In this document: piece by piece, positions 52,187 through 61,323 of the stretch
How the letters are laid out: each line of letters starts with the position of its first letter
How positions within the stretch are numbered: the first letter of the stretch is position 1
Assembly (NCBI RefSeq): GCF_050632385.1
Contig: NZ_CP192599.1
Location: 682,001 to 746,000 of the forward strand
Source: Humitalea sp050632385
GTDB taxonomy: Bacteria > Pseudomonadota > Alphaproteobacteria > Acetobacterales > Acetobacteraceae
Length of the DNA: 64,000 nucleotides
Direction of reading: 5' to 3'
Notes under the pieces: generated by a model
What the model was told of the DNA's origin: nothing
The model's input: only the letters and a program-made list of their open reading frames with translations
The model's database searches: none
Translations under genes and position numbers: made by a program

Positions 52187-52996
52187 CTACCGGCGGGCCA
52201 AAACCTCCGTCAGCGCGGGCACGCCGATCGAGCAGGCATGAACGCCAAGGTGCGCCGTCATTTGCAGGACCTGGAGCAATTCCTCCCGTGTCGCGCCCAG
52301 GCGCAAGGCGCGCCGGATATGGAGCCGCGCGGCATCGGCGGCGAGTTCCGTGAAGCAGGAGGAGAGCGCCACGCTGAGCAGCGCCCGTGTCTTCTCATCC
52401 AGCCCTTCGCCGGCCTCCCGGCAGCTCAGCAGGTCGAGCATCACGGCGAAATAGGGCGGATCGAGGCGTAGCATACGCTCGCAGAATATCGGCCAATCGC
52501 CGAAGCGGGCTTCATAGGCAGCGCGCTGCGCCGCATGCGCGGGGTCGGGCGGGGGCAGGGACTGGCCGACCGCTTCCAGTTCCTCGACCAGGATGTCGAG
52601 GCCCAGGGCCACCCCATCCAATCCCTGCATCGTGGCCAGGTGCAACACCTCGATCACCTGAAGCGGCGTCGCCCCGCGCTCCAGCGCCAGGCGCATATGC
52701 AGCTTGAGGCCGGATTCAAAAAGATGGGTGCCTGAGCCGTCGAGCGCGACGTAGATCAGTTCGCACATCAGCGGGGACAGCGGGCCATGCGCCGCGGGGT
52801 GACCGGCATAGGCCGCGTAGGCGTTGAGGAAATTGGGGCTCATGCGAAGCAGCCCTTCCGTCCACGGCTTCCAGTAGCCGCGGGCGCGGATGTAGGCATC
52901 CCTCATGGCCACCTGGTCCGGCGTCAGCTCCGCGCTGTCGGATGCGATGGCGGCGGCCGGGGCTGGCGGGTGGCTGGTCACGCGCGTTTCCTCCAT
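52187..52996 (-). CDS. Carboxymuconolactone decarboxylase (AhpD-like) family protein
   Basis: 269 residues with two carboxymuconolactone decarboxylase-like helical repeats. The first contains LIYVALDGSGTHLFESGLKLHMRLALERGATPLQVIEVLHLA; the second has LLSVALSSCF...HIRRALRLGATREELLQVLQMTAHLG. The CxxC of AhpD peroxidase helpers is absent in both repeats, so redox activity is unlikely. It is divergent from a Bug receptor with a palindromic operator between them; a role in aromatic or organic-acid catabolism is inferred. Confidence 0.88.
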   Translation of the reverse strand: MEETRVTSHPPAPAAAIASDSAELTPDQVAMRDAYIRARGYWKPWTEGLLRMSPNFLNAYAAYAGHPAAHGPLSPLMCELIYVALDGSGTHLFESGLKLHMRLALERGATPLQVIEVLHLATMQGLDGVALGLDILVEELEAVGQSLPPPDPAHAAQRAAYEARFGDWPIFCERMLRLDPPYFAVMLDLLSCREAGEGLDEKTRALLSVALSSCFTELAADAARLHIRRALRLGATREELLQVLQMTAHLGVHACSIGVPALTEVLARR

Positions 52997-53081
52997 CACG
53001 CGGTGCCATGCTGACCGCTTGGTCGGCAGCGTGGCAAAGCCGATGGCCAAAGTCCATAGGTCAAACAATCAATCAGAAGAG

Positions 53082-53111
53082 TTGACTGACCGATCGGTCT
53101 GTTTCTACGAT
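53082..53111 (+). promoter_or_regulatory. Promoter with palindromic operator (TetR-like) in its spacer
   Basis: TTGACT (53082-53087) and TACGAT (53106-53111) are 18 bases apart. The spacer begins with the perfect 12-bp palindrome GACCGATCGGTC (53088-53099). Palindromes of this size in this place are typical of TetR-family repressor sites. No repressor gene lies nearby in the window. Confidence 0.6.
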
Positions 53112-53178
53112 CCCTTGAAAATCGCCCGATCCGGTGTGCCACGCCGGAGACGAGGAGACACTTTGGGGAGAATGCGCC

Positions 53179-54150
53179 ATGCCCATGTTCAGCCGCCGTG
53201 CGACCGCAGCCCTCGCGGCCGGTCTTTTCCTGCCGGATGGCGCGCGCGCGCAAGCCTTTCCGGACCGCGCCGTTCGCCTGATCATGCCCTATGGGCCGGG
53301 CAGCGAGCCCGATCTCCTGGGGCGTCAATTGGCACAGGGCATGGCGCCGGTCCTGGGCCAGCCGGTCGTGGTCGAGAACAAGGCCGGCGGCTCCAGCATG
53401 ATCGGCGCGGAGGCTGTCGCGAACGCGCGGCCTGATGGCTATACGCTGCTCTTCGGCGGTTCCACCGTCTTTGCCGCCAACCCGAACCTGTTCAGCCGCA
53501 CGCCCTATCGACCGGATCAATTCCAGCCGATCACGCTGCTGATGCGCGGCCGTATCCTGCTCTATGCCAACCCCGCCGCAGGCTTCACCAGCGTCCAGGA
53601 CCTGGTCGCCCGGGCCAAGGCGGCCCGCGAACCCATGCGCTTCGGCAGCACCGGCCGCGGTAACGGCACGCATCTGTCGGCGGAACAGTTCCGCGTGCAG
53701 GCCGGCGTGGATGTCACCGATGTGGCCTACCGTACCACGGTGGAAATGCAGCAAGGCCTGATGCGCGGCGACATCGACTTCGCCTTCGACAGCGTCGGGC
53801 CCTACCTCGCCCTGGTGCGCGACGGGCGGATCAAGGCGCTTGGCACGGCCGGCGCGCGCCGGATCGGCGTATTGGCCGATCTGCCGACCTTCACCGAACA
53901 AGGCTTTCCGGACCTGGGCATGCCCTACTGGTACGGGCTCTACGCCCCGGCCGGACTGCCGGGCCCGGTGCTTGCCCGGCTGCATCAGGCCGCCGTCGCC
54001 GCCATGTCGGACCCGGCGCTGCTCGCGCGCGCGGAACAGCAAGGTGCGACCATTGAAACGCAAGATGTCGCCACCTTCGTCGCGATGAACCAAAGCGAAT
54101 TCGCCCGATGGGGACAACTGATCGGCGCACTGGGCGTCCGGCTGGATTAA
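53179..54150 (+). CDS. Bug-family tripartite tricarboxylate transporter receptor
   Basis: 324 residues with a signal peptide (RRATAALAAGLFLPDGARAQ). The Bug fold is clear: FPDRAVRLIMPYGPGSEPDLLGR, VVVENKAGGSSMIGAEAVANARPDGYTLLF, and DIDFAFDSVGPYL. It is a periplasmic receptor for a carboxylate ligand. GGGGAG precedes the ATG. There are no TctA/TctB membrane genes nearby. Its promoter carries a palindromic operator. Confidence 0.92.
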   Translation: MPMFSRRATAALAAGLFLPDGARAQAFPDRAVRLIMPYGPGSEPDLLGRQLAQGMAPVLGQPVVVENKAGGSSMIGAEAVANARPDGYTLLFGGSTVFAANPNLFSRTPYRPDQFQPITLLMRGRILLYANPAAGFTSVQDLVARAKAAREPMRFGSTGRGNGTHLSAEQFRVQAGVDVTDVAYRTTVEMQQGLMRGDIDFAFDSVGPYLALVRDGRIKALGTAGARRIGVLADLPTFTEQGFPDLGMPYWYGLYAPAGLPGPVLARLHQAAVAAMSDPALLARAEQQGATIETQDVATFVAMNQSEFARWGQLIGALGVRLD

Positions 54151-54179
54151 CCGCACGCCAGGCCGAGGACGCCCTGGCT

Positions 54180-54216
54180 GGTGGCCGAACAAAGGGGGGG
54201 CCTCCCCCCTTCCACC
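54180..54216. terminator. Bidirectional stem-loop between two Bug genes
   Basis: AAGGGGGG (54192-54199) pairs with CCCCCCTT (54204-54211) around GCCT, with an outer GGTGG/CCACC pair. It sits in the 72-base gap between convergent genes. It weakly resembles one arm of the interspersed element, but is too short to assign. Confidence 0.6.
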
Positions 54217-54222
54217 AACCCG

Positions 54223-55188
54223 CTACCCCTCCCGCCACGGATGCTGCGCCCATAGCGCGCTATACTTCGCCCGCATGGCCACCAGTTCCGCCCGATATGC
54301 TTCCGGCCCCAGGAATCGCAGCGGCAGGCTTTGGGTCGCCGCCATGCGCTGGAATTCGGGGTCGGCGACGGTCTTGGCCAGGGCGTCGGACAGCCGCGCC
54401 AGGATCGGCGCCGGCATGCCGGCGGGGGCGGCCATGCCGCGCATCGATCCTTCGACCACGTCGAACCCCAATTCGCGCAGGGTCGGCACTTCGGCCGCGA
54501 CCTCCCACCGCGTCATGCCCATCTGCGCCAGGGGCCGCATGATGCCCTGGCGGAATTCGTTCATCCCCTCTGCCATGTTCATGCAGGCGACGGGGATCGC
54601 GCGCGACAGCAGGTTCTGCTTCACCTGCGCGCTGCCGCCGAAGGGCACGTGCAGGAAGCGCACATTGGCCGCGCGTTCCAGCGCCAGCACGGCCAGGTGG
54701 TCGTCGCTGCCGATGCCGGTGCTGCCGTAGCCGATCGCGTCCGGCCGCGCGCGGGCGGCGGCGAGCAAGCCCGCCAGGTCGCGGATCTCGCTATCGGCCA
54801 GCACCCACAGCCCGCCCGGATCGTCGACGATATTGGCGATCAACGTAAAATCATCCAGCGCGAACCGCGTCCGCCGCTCGATCGGCAGGGTCACGATATG
54901 CGGGGTGTTGATGAAGCCGATGGTCAGCCCATCCGGCCGCGCGCGGGCCAGTTCGGCAAAGCCGATCTCACCGCCCGCACCGGGGCGGTTCAGCACCACG
55001 ACGGGTTGGCCCAGATGCTGTTCCATGAAGCGCGCGATGGTGCGTGCCGCGGTATCGGTGCCGCCGCCGGCGGCGAAGGCCACGATCATCGTGATCTGGC
55101 GGTCGGGCGACCAGGCGGGCGCGGTTTGCGCCGTGGCAAGGCTCGGCGCTGCCAGCCCAGCCAGCAGGGTTCTGCGGTTCATGCGCAT
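54223..55188 (-). CDS. Bug-family tripartite tricarboxylate transporter receptor (second copy)
   Basis: 321 residues with an NRR-bearing signal peptide (TLLAGLAAPSLATAQTA). It has ITMIVAFAAGGGTDTAARTIARFMEQ, VVVLNRPGAGGEIGFAELARARPDG and a conserved GSTGIGSDDHLAVLALE region. It is clearly divergent in sequence from the Bug gene it faces, so it is not a recent duplicate. Ligand unknown; no TctAB genes are adjacent. Confidence 0.92.
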   Translation of the reverse strand: MRMNRRTLLAGLAAPSLATAQTAPAWSPDRQITMIVAFAAGGGTDTAARTIARFMEQHLGQPVVVLNRPGAGGEIGFAELARARPDGLTIGFINTPHIVTLPIERRTRFALDDFTLIANIVDDPGGLWVLADSEIRDLAGLLAAARARPDAIGYGSTGIGSDDHLAVLALERAANVRFLHVPFGGSAQVKQNLLSRAIPVACMNMAEGMNEFRQGIMRPLAQMGMTRWEVAAEVPTLRELGFDVVEGSMRGMAAPAGMPAPILARLSDALAKTVADPEFQRMAATQSLPLRFLGPEAYRAELVAMRAKYSALWAQHPWREG

Positions 55189-55231
55189 TGGTGGTTTCCT
55201 TCTCCCACCCCCGAGCATGAACCAAACCGGC

Positions 55232-56422
55232 TTACCCGCCCAGGGCTGCGACGCCAGGAAGGGTCTTGCCCTCAAGCCATTCCAGGAAGGCTCCACCGGC
55301 CGAGGACACATAGGTCAGCCGTTCCACCACCCCGGCATGCTTCAGCGCCGATACCGTGTCGCCGCCGCCGCCGATCGACTTCAACCCGGCCGAGGCTGTC
55401 AGCCCCGCCACCATCTCGGCGATCGCCACCGTCGCCGTATCGAAGGGCGGGATCTCGAAGGCGCCGAGCGGCCCGTTCCAGACCAGCGTGCCGGCGCCGC
55501 GCAGCCGCGCCTCGATCAGTTCCACCGTCTGCGGCCCGACATCGAGCGCCATCGTGCCCTCCGGCACCGACATCGCCGGCACGGTGCGGTGCGGCGATCC
55601 GGCGGCGAATTCCTGGGCCGCGACCAGGTCGACCGGCAGCAGGATCTCGCAGTTGTTGGCCTTGGCCGTGGTCAGGATCTCCAGGGCCGTGGCGTGCATC
55701 TCGGCTTCCTGCAGCGACTTGCCCATCGCGGCGCCCTGTGCGGCCAGGAAGGTATTGGCCATGGCACCACCGATCACCAGCACATCGACCTTGGCCGACA
55801 GGTTGCCCAGCAGGTCCAGCTTGGTGCTGACCTTGGCGCCGCCGACGATGGCGACCACGGGGCGCGAGGGCCGGCCGAGCGCCGCATCCAGCGCCTCCAA
55901 CTCCGCCTGCATCAGCCGGCCGGCGTAGGATGGCAGCAGGTGGGCGACGCCCTCCGTGCTGGCATGGGCGCGATGGGCGGCGGAAAAGGCGTCGTTCACA
56001 TAGGCATCGGCCAGCTTTGCCAGGCCGGCGGCCAGGGCCGGGTCGTTCTTCTCCTCGCCGGCATGGAAGCGGGTGTTTTCCAGCAGCAGAATGTCGCCAT
56101 CGGCGAGCGCCGCGACGGCGGCCTCGGCCACCGGGCCGACGCAATCGGCGGCGAACGTCACCGGGCGGCCTAGCGCCTCGGACAGCGCCTCGGCCATCGG
56201 GGCCAGCGACATCTCCGGCACGATTTTTCCCTTTGGCCGGTCGAAATGGCTGCATACAATGATGCGCGCGCCCTTTTGGGCCAGTTCGCGGATGGTCGGG
56301 CACAGGCGCTCGATACGGGTGCGGTCGGTGATGCGCCCGTCCTTCATCGGCACGTTCAGGTCGGCGCGCAGCAGCACGCGCTTGCCGGTGGCATCCAGTG
56401 CATCAATCGTTTGGAAGGGCAT
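55232..56422 (-). CDS. pgk: Phosphoglycerate kinase
   Basis: 396 residues. VLLRADLNVPMKDGRITDRTRI is the substrate-binding start; SHFDRPKGK replaces the common SHLGRPKGK. VVAIVGGAKVSTKLDLL and SIGGGGDTVSALK are ATP-site elements. It interconverts 1,3-bisphosphoglycerate and 3-phosphoglycerate. Start at the ATG giving MPFQTIDALD. It stands apart from tkt-gap, on the other strand. Confidence 0.95.
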   Translation of the reverse strand: MPFQTIDALDATGKRVLLRADLNVPMKDGRITDRTRIERLCPTIRELAQKGARIIVCSHFDRPKGKIVPEMSLAPMAEALSEALGRPVTFAADCVGPVAEAAVAALADGDILLLENTRFHAGEEKNDPALAAGLAKLADAYVNDAFSAAHRAHASTEGVAHLLPSYAGRLMQAELEALDAALGRPSRPVVAIVGGAKVSTKLDLLGNLSAKVDVLVIGGAMANTFLAAQGAAMGKSLQEAEMHATALEILTTAKANNCEILLPVDLVAAQEFAAGSPHRTVPAMSVPEGTMALDVGPQTVELIEARLRGAGTLVWNGPLGAFEIPPFDTATVAIAEMVAGLTASAGLKSIGGGGDTVSALKHAGVVERLTYVSSAGGAFLEWLEGKTLPGVAALGG

Positions 56423-56466
56423 GTCTTCGACAATCCTGGCGCAATGGCGTGGCGAGGGAGGTTTTC

Positions 56467-56853
56467 GTGAAGCGCTTATGGGCGATTCTGGTGTTGCTTC
56501 CGGTGGTAGCATCGGCCCAGGACACGTTCCAACTGCCCTCCGGCAACATTCATTGCGGCTGGCAGGGCGAATCACTGCGCTGCGATATCCTCTCCTACAG
56601 CTTTGCGCCGGCGCCCCGACCGCGCGGTTGCGATGCGGAATGGGGCAATTCGGTCGAAATTGGCCCACGTGGCCCGGTGAAACGCCTGTGCCATAGCGAT
56701 GGGGTGATGAACCCGGGCTCCGCCGTGCTGGGCTACAGCACGGCTTGGCGCATGGCTGGGATCGAATGCACCGCGGCCCCGACGGGCCTGCGCTGCGTCA
56801 ACGCCGATGGCCGCGGCTTCGACATGGCCCGGACGCAGCTACGGCTGTTCTGA
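56467..56853 (+). CDS. Small exported DUF6636-like protein
   Basis: 128 residues starting at a GTG with GGAGG five bases upstream, giving a signal peptide (LWAILVLLPVVASAQ). FQLPSGNIHCGW, LRCDILSYSF, CHSDGVMNPGSAVLGYSTAW, then GLRCVNADGRGFDMAR follow. The six-cysteine pattern and the end RGFDMARTQLRLF match DUF6636 proteins. Function unknown. It is divergent from pgk with about 44 bases between the starts. Confidence 0.8.
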   Translation: MKRLWAILVLLPVVASAQDTFQLPSGNIHCGWQGESLRCDILSYSFAPAPRPRGCDAEWGNSVEIGPRGPVKRLCHSDGVMNPGSAVLGYSTAWRMAGIECTAAPTGLRCVNADGRGFDMARTQLRLF

Positions 56854-57033
56854 ATTGCCGGTTTGAACAACCCGGCCGGCCAGTCCCGATGACGACGCAT
56901 GCAAGACCTGCCGGTGAGGGGTGCCAGACTGGGCATGGCCAGCACGGCGTTTGCATGGCCTAGAACGGGGCGCGCGGCCCCGCAGGCGGGCGCCTGGTCA
57001 TTTCGGTTCGTTGGGCTTGGGAAGGCGATTGGC

Positions 57034-58137
57034 ATGTGGGACTTCCTGGGCCAGGCATCGCTGCTGCCGCGTTGGGCCAAATGGCTGGCGCTGGTGCTGC
57101 TGGCGGCCACGATCACGCCGGGCTTGCAGGCGATGCACCTGCCGGCGTCCCAACTCCTCGGCCCCATGCTGGCCGGTATCCTCGTGGGCGTTTTCGCGGG
57201 CGGCATCCGACTGCCCCGCCTGTGGCACGTGGGCGCGCAGTCGATCGTCGGCTGCCTGATCGCGACCCTGGTCACGCCGGGGATCATCGTCGCCTTCGTG
57301 CATGACTGGCCGGTGATCATGGCCGCCGTGGTCGCGACCCTGCTGGCCAGCGGCGCGCTGGGCTGGCTGATGATGTCCTGGCGCGTGCTGCCGGGCACCA
57401 CCGCGATCTGGGGCGCGGCCCCGGGCGGCGCCGCCGCCATGGTGGTGATGGCCGAGGCCTTTGGCGCCGACATCCGGCTGGTCGCGCTGATGCAATATAT
57501 GCGCGTGGCCGGCGTCGCCGTGACGGCGGCGCTGCTGGCGCATTGGCTCGCCGGCGGGCTGCCGGCATCGGTGCCCGTCCCGCCGATGTTCCCGGCCATC
57601 GAGCCGCTGGCCTTCGCCTCCACCCTGGTGCTGGCGGCATTGGGCGGTTTTATCGGGCGGCGGTTCCGCGTGCCCGCCGGGCCATTGCTGCTGCCGCTGG
57701 TCTTCGGCGCGGTGCTGCATGGCGCGGGGTTGGTCGATCTGCAGATACCCCGCTGGCTAATAACCCTGTGCTACGCCGTCATCGGCTGCAGCATCGGCCT
57801 GGGCTTTACCCGGCCGGTCCTGGTGCTGGCCGCCGCGGCACTGCCGCGCATCATCTTCACGACTGTCGTGCTGATCGGCTTCTGCGGCCTGGTCTCGCTC
57901 GTGCTGATGTGGGAACTGAACATCGACGCGCTGACCGCCTTCCTGGCGATGAGCCCCGGCGGACTTGATTCCATCGCGGCGATCGGTGCCGCAAGCCATG
58001 TCGACATGTCCTTCGTCATGGCCTTGCAGACCGCGCGGCTGATCCTTGTCATCCTGATCGCCCCACCCCTGGCGCGCTTCCTGTCGGACCGCTTTCACCG
58101 CTCGGCCCAGGGGTTTTCACCCGCCGCGGGGGATTGA
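57034..58137 (+). CDS. AbrB-family (YgfH/AbrB duplication) membrane protein
   Basis: 367 residues with about ten membrane helices in two homologous halves, as in AbrB_dup proteins. SQLLGPMLAGILVGVFAGG and the AWGAAPGGAAAMVVMAEAFGAD-type segment (here AIWGAAPGGAAAM) occur in the first half, and FLAMSPGGLDSIAAIG in the second. Some relatives modulate or export small molecules; none is well characterised. The start ATG at 57034 follows GGAAGG. The ~180 bases before it hold no gene that I can see. Confidence 0.87.
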   Translation: MWDFLGQASLLPRWAKWLALVLLAATITPGLQAMHLPASQLLGPMLAGILVGVFAGGIRLPRLWHVGAQSIVGCLIATLVTPGIIVAFVHDWPVIMAAVVATLLASGALGWLMMSWRVLPGTTAIWGAAPGGAAAMVVMAEAFGADIRLVALMQYMRVAGVAVTAALLAHWLAGGLPASVPVPPMFPAIEPLAFASTLVLAALGGFIGRRFRVPAGPLLLPLVFGAVLHGAGLVDLQIPRWLITLCYAVIGCSIGLGFTRPVLVLAAAALPRIIFTTVVLIGFCGLVSLVLMWELNIDALTAFLAMSPGGLDSIAAIGAASHVDMSFVMALQTARLILVILIAPPLARFLSDRFHRSAQGFSPAAGD

Positions 58138-58216
58138 GCGCACCACCCTCGGTTGCCGATACCGGCCCCCCGTCTTATAGCCACGGCGCCTTCGCAGCCT
58201 CTGGATACCCGCCCCC

Positions 58217-60268
58217 TTGGCCAGCCTGCCCCCCGCCGATCCCAACGCGCCCAACCCGGCGCTCGCCGCCCAGGCCGAAGTGCTGGCCCGTCCGGTCACC
58301 GAGGCGCGGCGCATGGCCGATGCCATCCGCGCCCTGGCCATCGACGCGGTCGAGGCCGCCAAATCCGGCCACCCCGGCATGCCGATGGGCATGGCCGATG
58401 TCGCGACGGTGCTGTGGTCGCGCTTCCTGAAATACGACGCCGCCGACCCGCGCTGGCCCGATCGCGACCGTTTCGTGCTCTCGGCCGGGCATGGGTCGAT
58501 GCTGCTCTATTCCCTGCTGCACCTGACCGGCCATGCCGGGATGGGGATCGAGGATCTGAAGCAGTTCCGGCAACTGCATTCGGTCGCCGCCGGCCACCCC
58601 GAATACGGCGAACATCCGGGGATCGAGACGACCACCGGTCCGCTCGGCCAGGGCATCGCCACCGCCGTCGGCATGGCGCTGGCGGAACGGCACCTGGCGG
58701 CACGGTTCGGGCGGTCGCTGGTCGATCACCGCACCTGGGTCATCGCCTCCGACGGCGACCTGATGGAAGGGATTTCCCACGAAGCGGCGTCGCTGGCGGG
58801 CCACCTCGGCCTGTCGAAGCTGACGGTGCTGTGGGACGACAACGGCATTTCCATCGACGGCGACCTGTCGATGTCCTCGTCGGACGACCAGTTGAAGCGT
58901 TTTGCCAGCTACGGCTGGGCGACCAAGCGCGTCGATGGGCATGACCATGAAGCCGTGGCCGCCGCCTGCGCCCAGGCCATGCGGTCCCAGAAGCCGACGA
59001 TCATCGCCTGCCGCACCATCATCGGTTTTTCGGCCCCGACCAAGGCCGGCACCGCCGGCAGCCACGGCGCGCCACTGGGTGGCGCCGAAGCCGCCGCCGC
59101 CAAGGCCGCGCTCGGTTGGACGCATGCGCCCTTCGAGGTCCCCGACGACCTGCGCACCCCCTGGGCCGCCGCCGGCGCCCGTTCGGGCGGCACCCGCCGT
59201 TCCTGGCTCAAGCGCCTGGCCAAGCACCCCCAGAAGGGCGATTTTGATCGCGCCACTCAGGGCCGCCTGCCGGACAACTGGACCGAGGCGCTGAACGCGC
59301 TGCGCGTCTCCATCGCCGAGAAGAAGCCGAAAGAGGGCAGCCGCATCTCCAGCCAGAAGGCGCTGGAAGCCCTGGTGCCCGCCGTGCCGGAAATGATCGG
59401 CGGCAGCGCCGACCTCACCGGCAGCAACAACACCAATGTGAAGGGCATCCCCGCGATCCGCCCGGGCGATTTCGCCGGCCGTTTCGTCCATTGGGGCATC
59501 CGCGAACACGGCATGGCCGCCGCGATGAACGGGATGGCGCTGCATGGTGGCATCATTCCCTATTCCGGCACCTTCCTGATCTTTGCCGACTACCTGCGCC
59601 CGGCACTGCGCCTGGCGGCGCTGATGCACCAGCGCGTCATACACGTGCTGACGCATGACAGCATCGGCCTGGGCGAAGACGGCCCGACGCACCAGCCGGT
59701 CGAAACCCTCGCCAGCCTGCGCTGCATGCCGAACGTGTCGGTCTTCCGCCCGGCGGATGCGATGGAAACGGCGGAATGCTGGGACCTGGCGCTGCGCCGG
59801 AACGAAGGGCCTTCCGTCCTCGCCCTGTCGCGCCAGGGCCTGCCGACGCTGCGCACCGACACGGCGGAAAACCGCTGCGCCCGTGGTGGCTATGTGCTGG
59901 CCGAAGCCTCCGGCCCGCGCCGCGCGACCTTCATCGCCACGGGGTCGGAAGTGCAACTGGCCATGGCCGCGCGCGACCTGCTGGAGGCCGAGGGCCTGCC
60001 CGCCGCCGTCGTCTCGCTGCCCTGCTGGGAATTGTTTGGCGCGCAGGACGAAGCCTATCGCGAGGCGACCCTCGGCACCGCCCCGCGCATCGGGATCGAG
60101 GCCGCGATCGGCTTCGGCTGGGACCGCTGGCTCGGCGCCGATGGCGCCTTCATCGGCATGACGGGCTTTGGCGCCAGTGCGCCAGCCGAGGCGCTGTACC
60201 AGCACTTCGGCATCACCGCGGAGGCGGCCGCGAATGCGGCGCGCAAACGCATTTCCACCAACACCTGA
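58217..60268 (+). CDS. tkt: Transketolase
   Basis: 683 residues. The N-terminal GHPGMPMGMAD, the thiamine diphosphate motif GDGDLMEGISHEAASLAGHL...DNNGI-like stretch (WDDNGISIDG), and the central DSIGLGEDGPTHQPVE are all present. It transfers two-carbon ketol groups in the pentose phosphate pathway. The start is a TTG at 58217; no ATG lies before the core, where the next is at 58313. It is followed by gap after 16 bases. Confidence 0.95.
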   Translation: MASLPPADPNAPNPALAAQAEVLARPVTEARRMADAIRALAIDAVEAAKSGHPGMPMGMADVATVLWSRFLKYDAADPRWPDRDRFVLSAGHGSMLLYSLLHLTGHAGMGIEDLKQFRQLHSVAAGHPEYGEHPGIETTTGPLGQGIATAVGMALAERHLAARFGRSLVDHRTWVIASDGDLMEGISHEAASLAGHLGLSKLTVLWDDNGISIDGDLSMSSSDDQLKRFASYGWATKRVDGHDHEAVAAACAQAMRSQKPTIIACRTIIGFSAPTKAGTAGSHGAPLGGAEAAAAKAALGWTHAPFEVPDDLRTPWAAAGARSGGTRRSWLKRLAKHPQKGDFDRATQGRLPDNWTEALNALRVSIAEKKPKEGSRISSQKALEALVPAVPEMIGGSADLTGSNNTNVKGIPAIRPGDFAGRFVHWGIREHGMAAAMNGMALHGGIIPYSGTFLIFADYLRPALRLAALMHQRVIHVLTHDSIGLGEDGPTHQPVETLASLRCMPNVSVFRPADAMETAECWDLALRRNEGPSVLALSRQGLPTLRTDTAENRCARGGYVLAEASGPRRATFIATGSEVQLAMAARDLLEAEGLPAAVVSLPCWELFGAQDEAYREATLGTAPRIGIEAAIGFGWDRWLGADGAFIGMTGFGASAPAEALYQHFGITAEAAANAARKRISTNT

Positions 60269-60284
60269 AAAGGGAAAGACAGAC

Positions 60285-61307
60285 ATGGCCGTGAAGGTCG
60301 CGATCAACGGGTTCGGACGCATCGGGCGGCTTGTGCTGCGCGCCATGATTGAAAGCGGCCGCAGCGATGTCGAATGCATCGCGATCAACGACCTCGGCAG
60401 TGTCGAGGCGAATGCGCATCTGTTCCGCTTCGACAGCGTGCACGGCCGCTTTCCCGGCGACGTCGTCGTCGACGGCAACAAGCTGATCATCACCGCCAAT
60501 GGCCGCACCTATGCGCCCATCGTCGTCAGCGCCGAACGCGACCCGACCAAGGTTCCGTTCCAGGGCGTCGATGTCGCGATGGAATGCACGGGCATCTTCA
60601 CCGCCAAGGACAAGGCTTCAGCCCTGATCACCGCCGGCGCGCGCAAGGTGCTCATCTCGGCCCCCGGTGAGGACGCCGATGCGACCATCGTCTATGGCGT
60701 GAACGAGAAGACGCTGACGAAGGAGATGACGGTCGTCTCCAACGCCTCCTGCACCACCAACTGCCTGGCCCCGATCGCCAAGGTGCTGCACGACAACTTC
60801 GGCATCCTGCGCGGCTACATGGTCACCATCCACGCCTATACCGGCGACCAGAACACCGTGGACACGCTGCACAAGGACCTGCACCGCGCCCGCGCCGCCG
60901 CCGTTTCCGCCATCCCGACCAGCACGGGTGCGGCCAAGGCCGTGGGCCTGGTGTTGCCGGAACTGAAGGGTAAGCTGGACGGCACCGCCATCCGCATCCC
61001 GACGCCGAACGTGTCGCTCGTCTCGCTCGACTTCGTGCCGGCCAAGACCGAGGGCCTGACCAAGGAAGCGATCAACGCTGTGATGAAGGCGGCCAGCGAG
61101 AGCGGCCCGCTGAAGGGCATCCTGGGCTACAACACCGCCCCGCTGGTCAGCATCGACTTCAACCACAACCCGGCGTCGTCGACCTTCGACGCGACGCAGA
61201 CCCAGGTGGTCGATGGCGCGCTGGTGCGGGTGATGTCCTGGTACGACAATGAATGGGGCTTCTCGAACCGCATGAGCGACACCGCGGCGCTGTTCGGCAG
61301 CCTGTGA
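60285..61307 (+). CDS. gap: Glyceraldehyde-3-phosphate dehydrogenase, type I
   Basis: 340 residues. INGFGRIGRLVLRA is the NAD-binding start; SNASCTTNCLAP contains the catalytic cysteine, and the catalytic histidine is in VTIHAYTGDQ. SWYDNEWGFSNRM is the conserved end. It oxidises glyceraldehyde 3-phosphate. AGGGAAAG precedes the ATG. Co-transcribed with tkt. Confidence 0.97.
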   Translation: MAVKVAINGFGRIGRLVLRAMIESGRSDVECIAINDLGSVEANAHLFRFDSVHGRFPGDVVVDGNKLIITANGRTYAPIVVSAERDPTKVPFQGVDVAMECTGIFTAKDKASALITAGARKVLISAPGEDADATIVYGVNEKTLTKEMTVVSNASCTTNCLAPIAKVLHDNFGILRGYMVTIHAYTGDQNTVDTLHKDLHRARAAAVSAIPTSTGAAKAVGLVLPELKGKLDGTAIRIPTPNVSLVSLDFVPAKTEGLTKEAINAVMKAASESGPLKGILGYNTAPLVSIDFNHNPASSTFDATQTQVVDGALVRVMSWYDNEWGFSNRMSDTAALFGSL

Positions 61308-61323
61308 AACCCCGCGCGGCGCC

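Noticed and set aside
54180..54216. Fourth copy of the interspersed palindromic element
   Set aside because: Only one short GC hairpin is present; similarity to the arms is too weak to separate from an ordinary terminator.
58175..60508. Long minus-strand open frame opposite transketolase
   Set aside because: Transketolase motifs are unequivocal; the antisense frame shows no domain.
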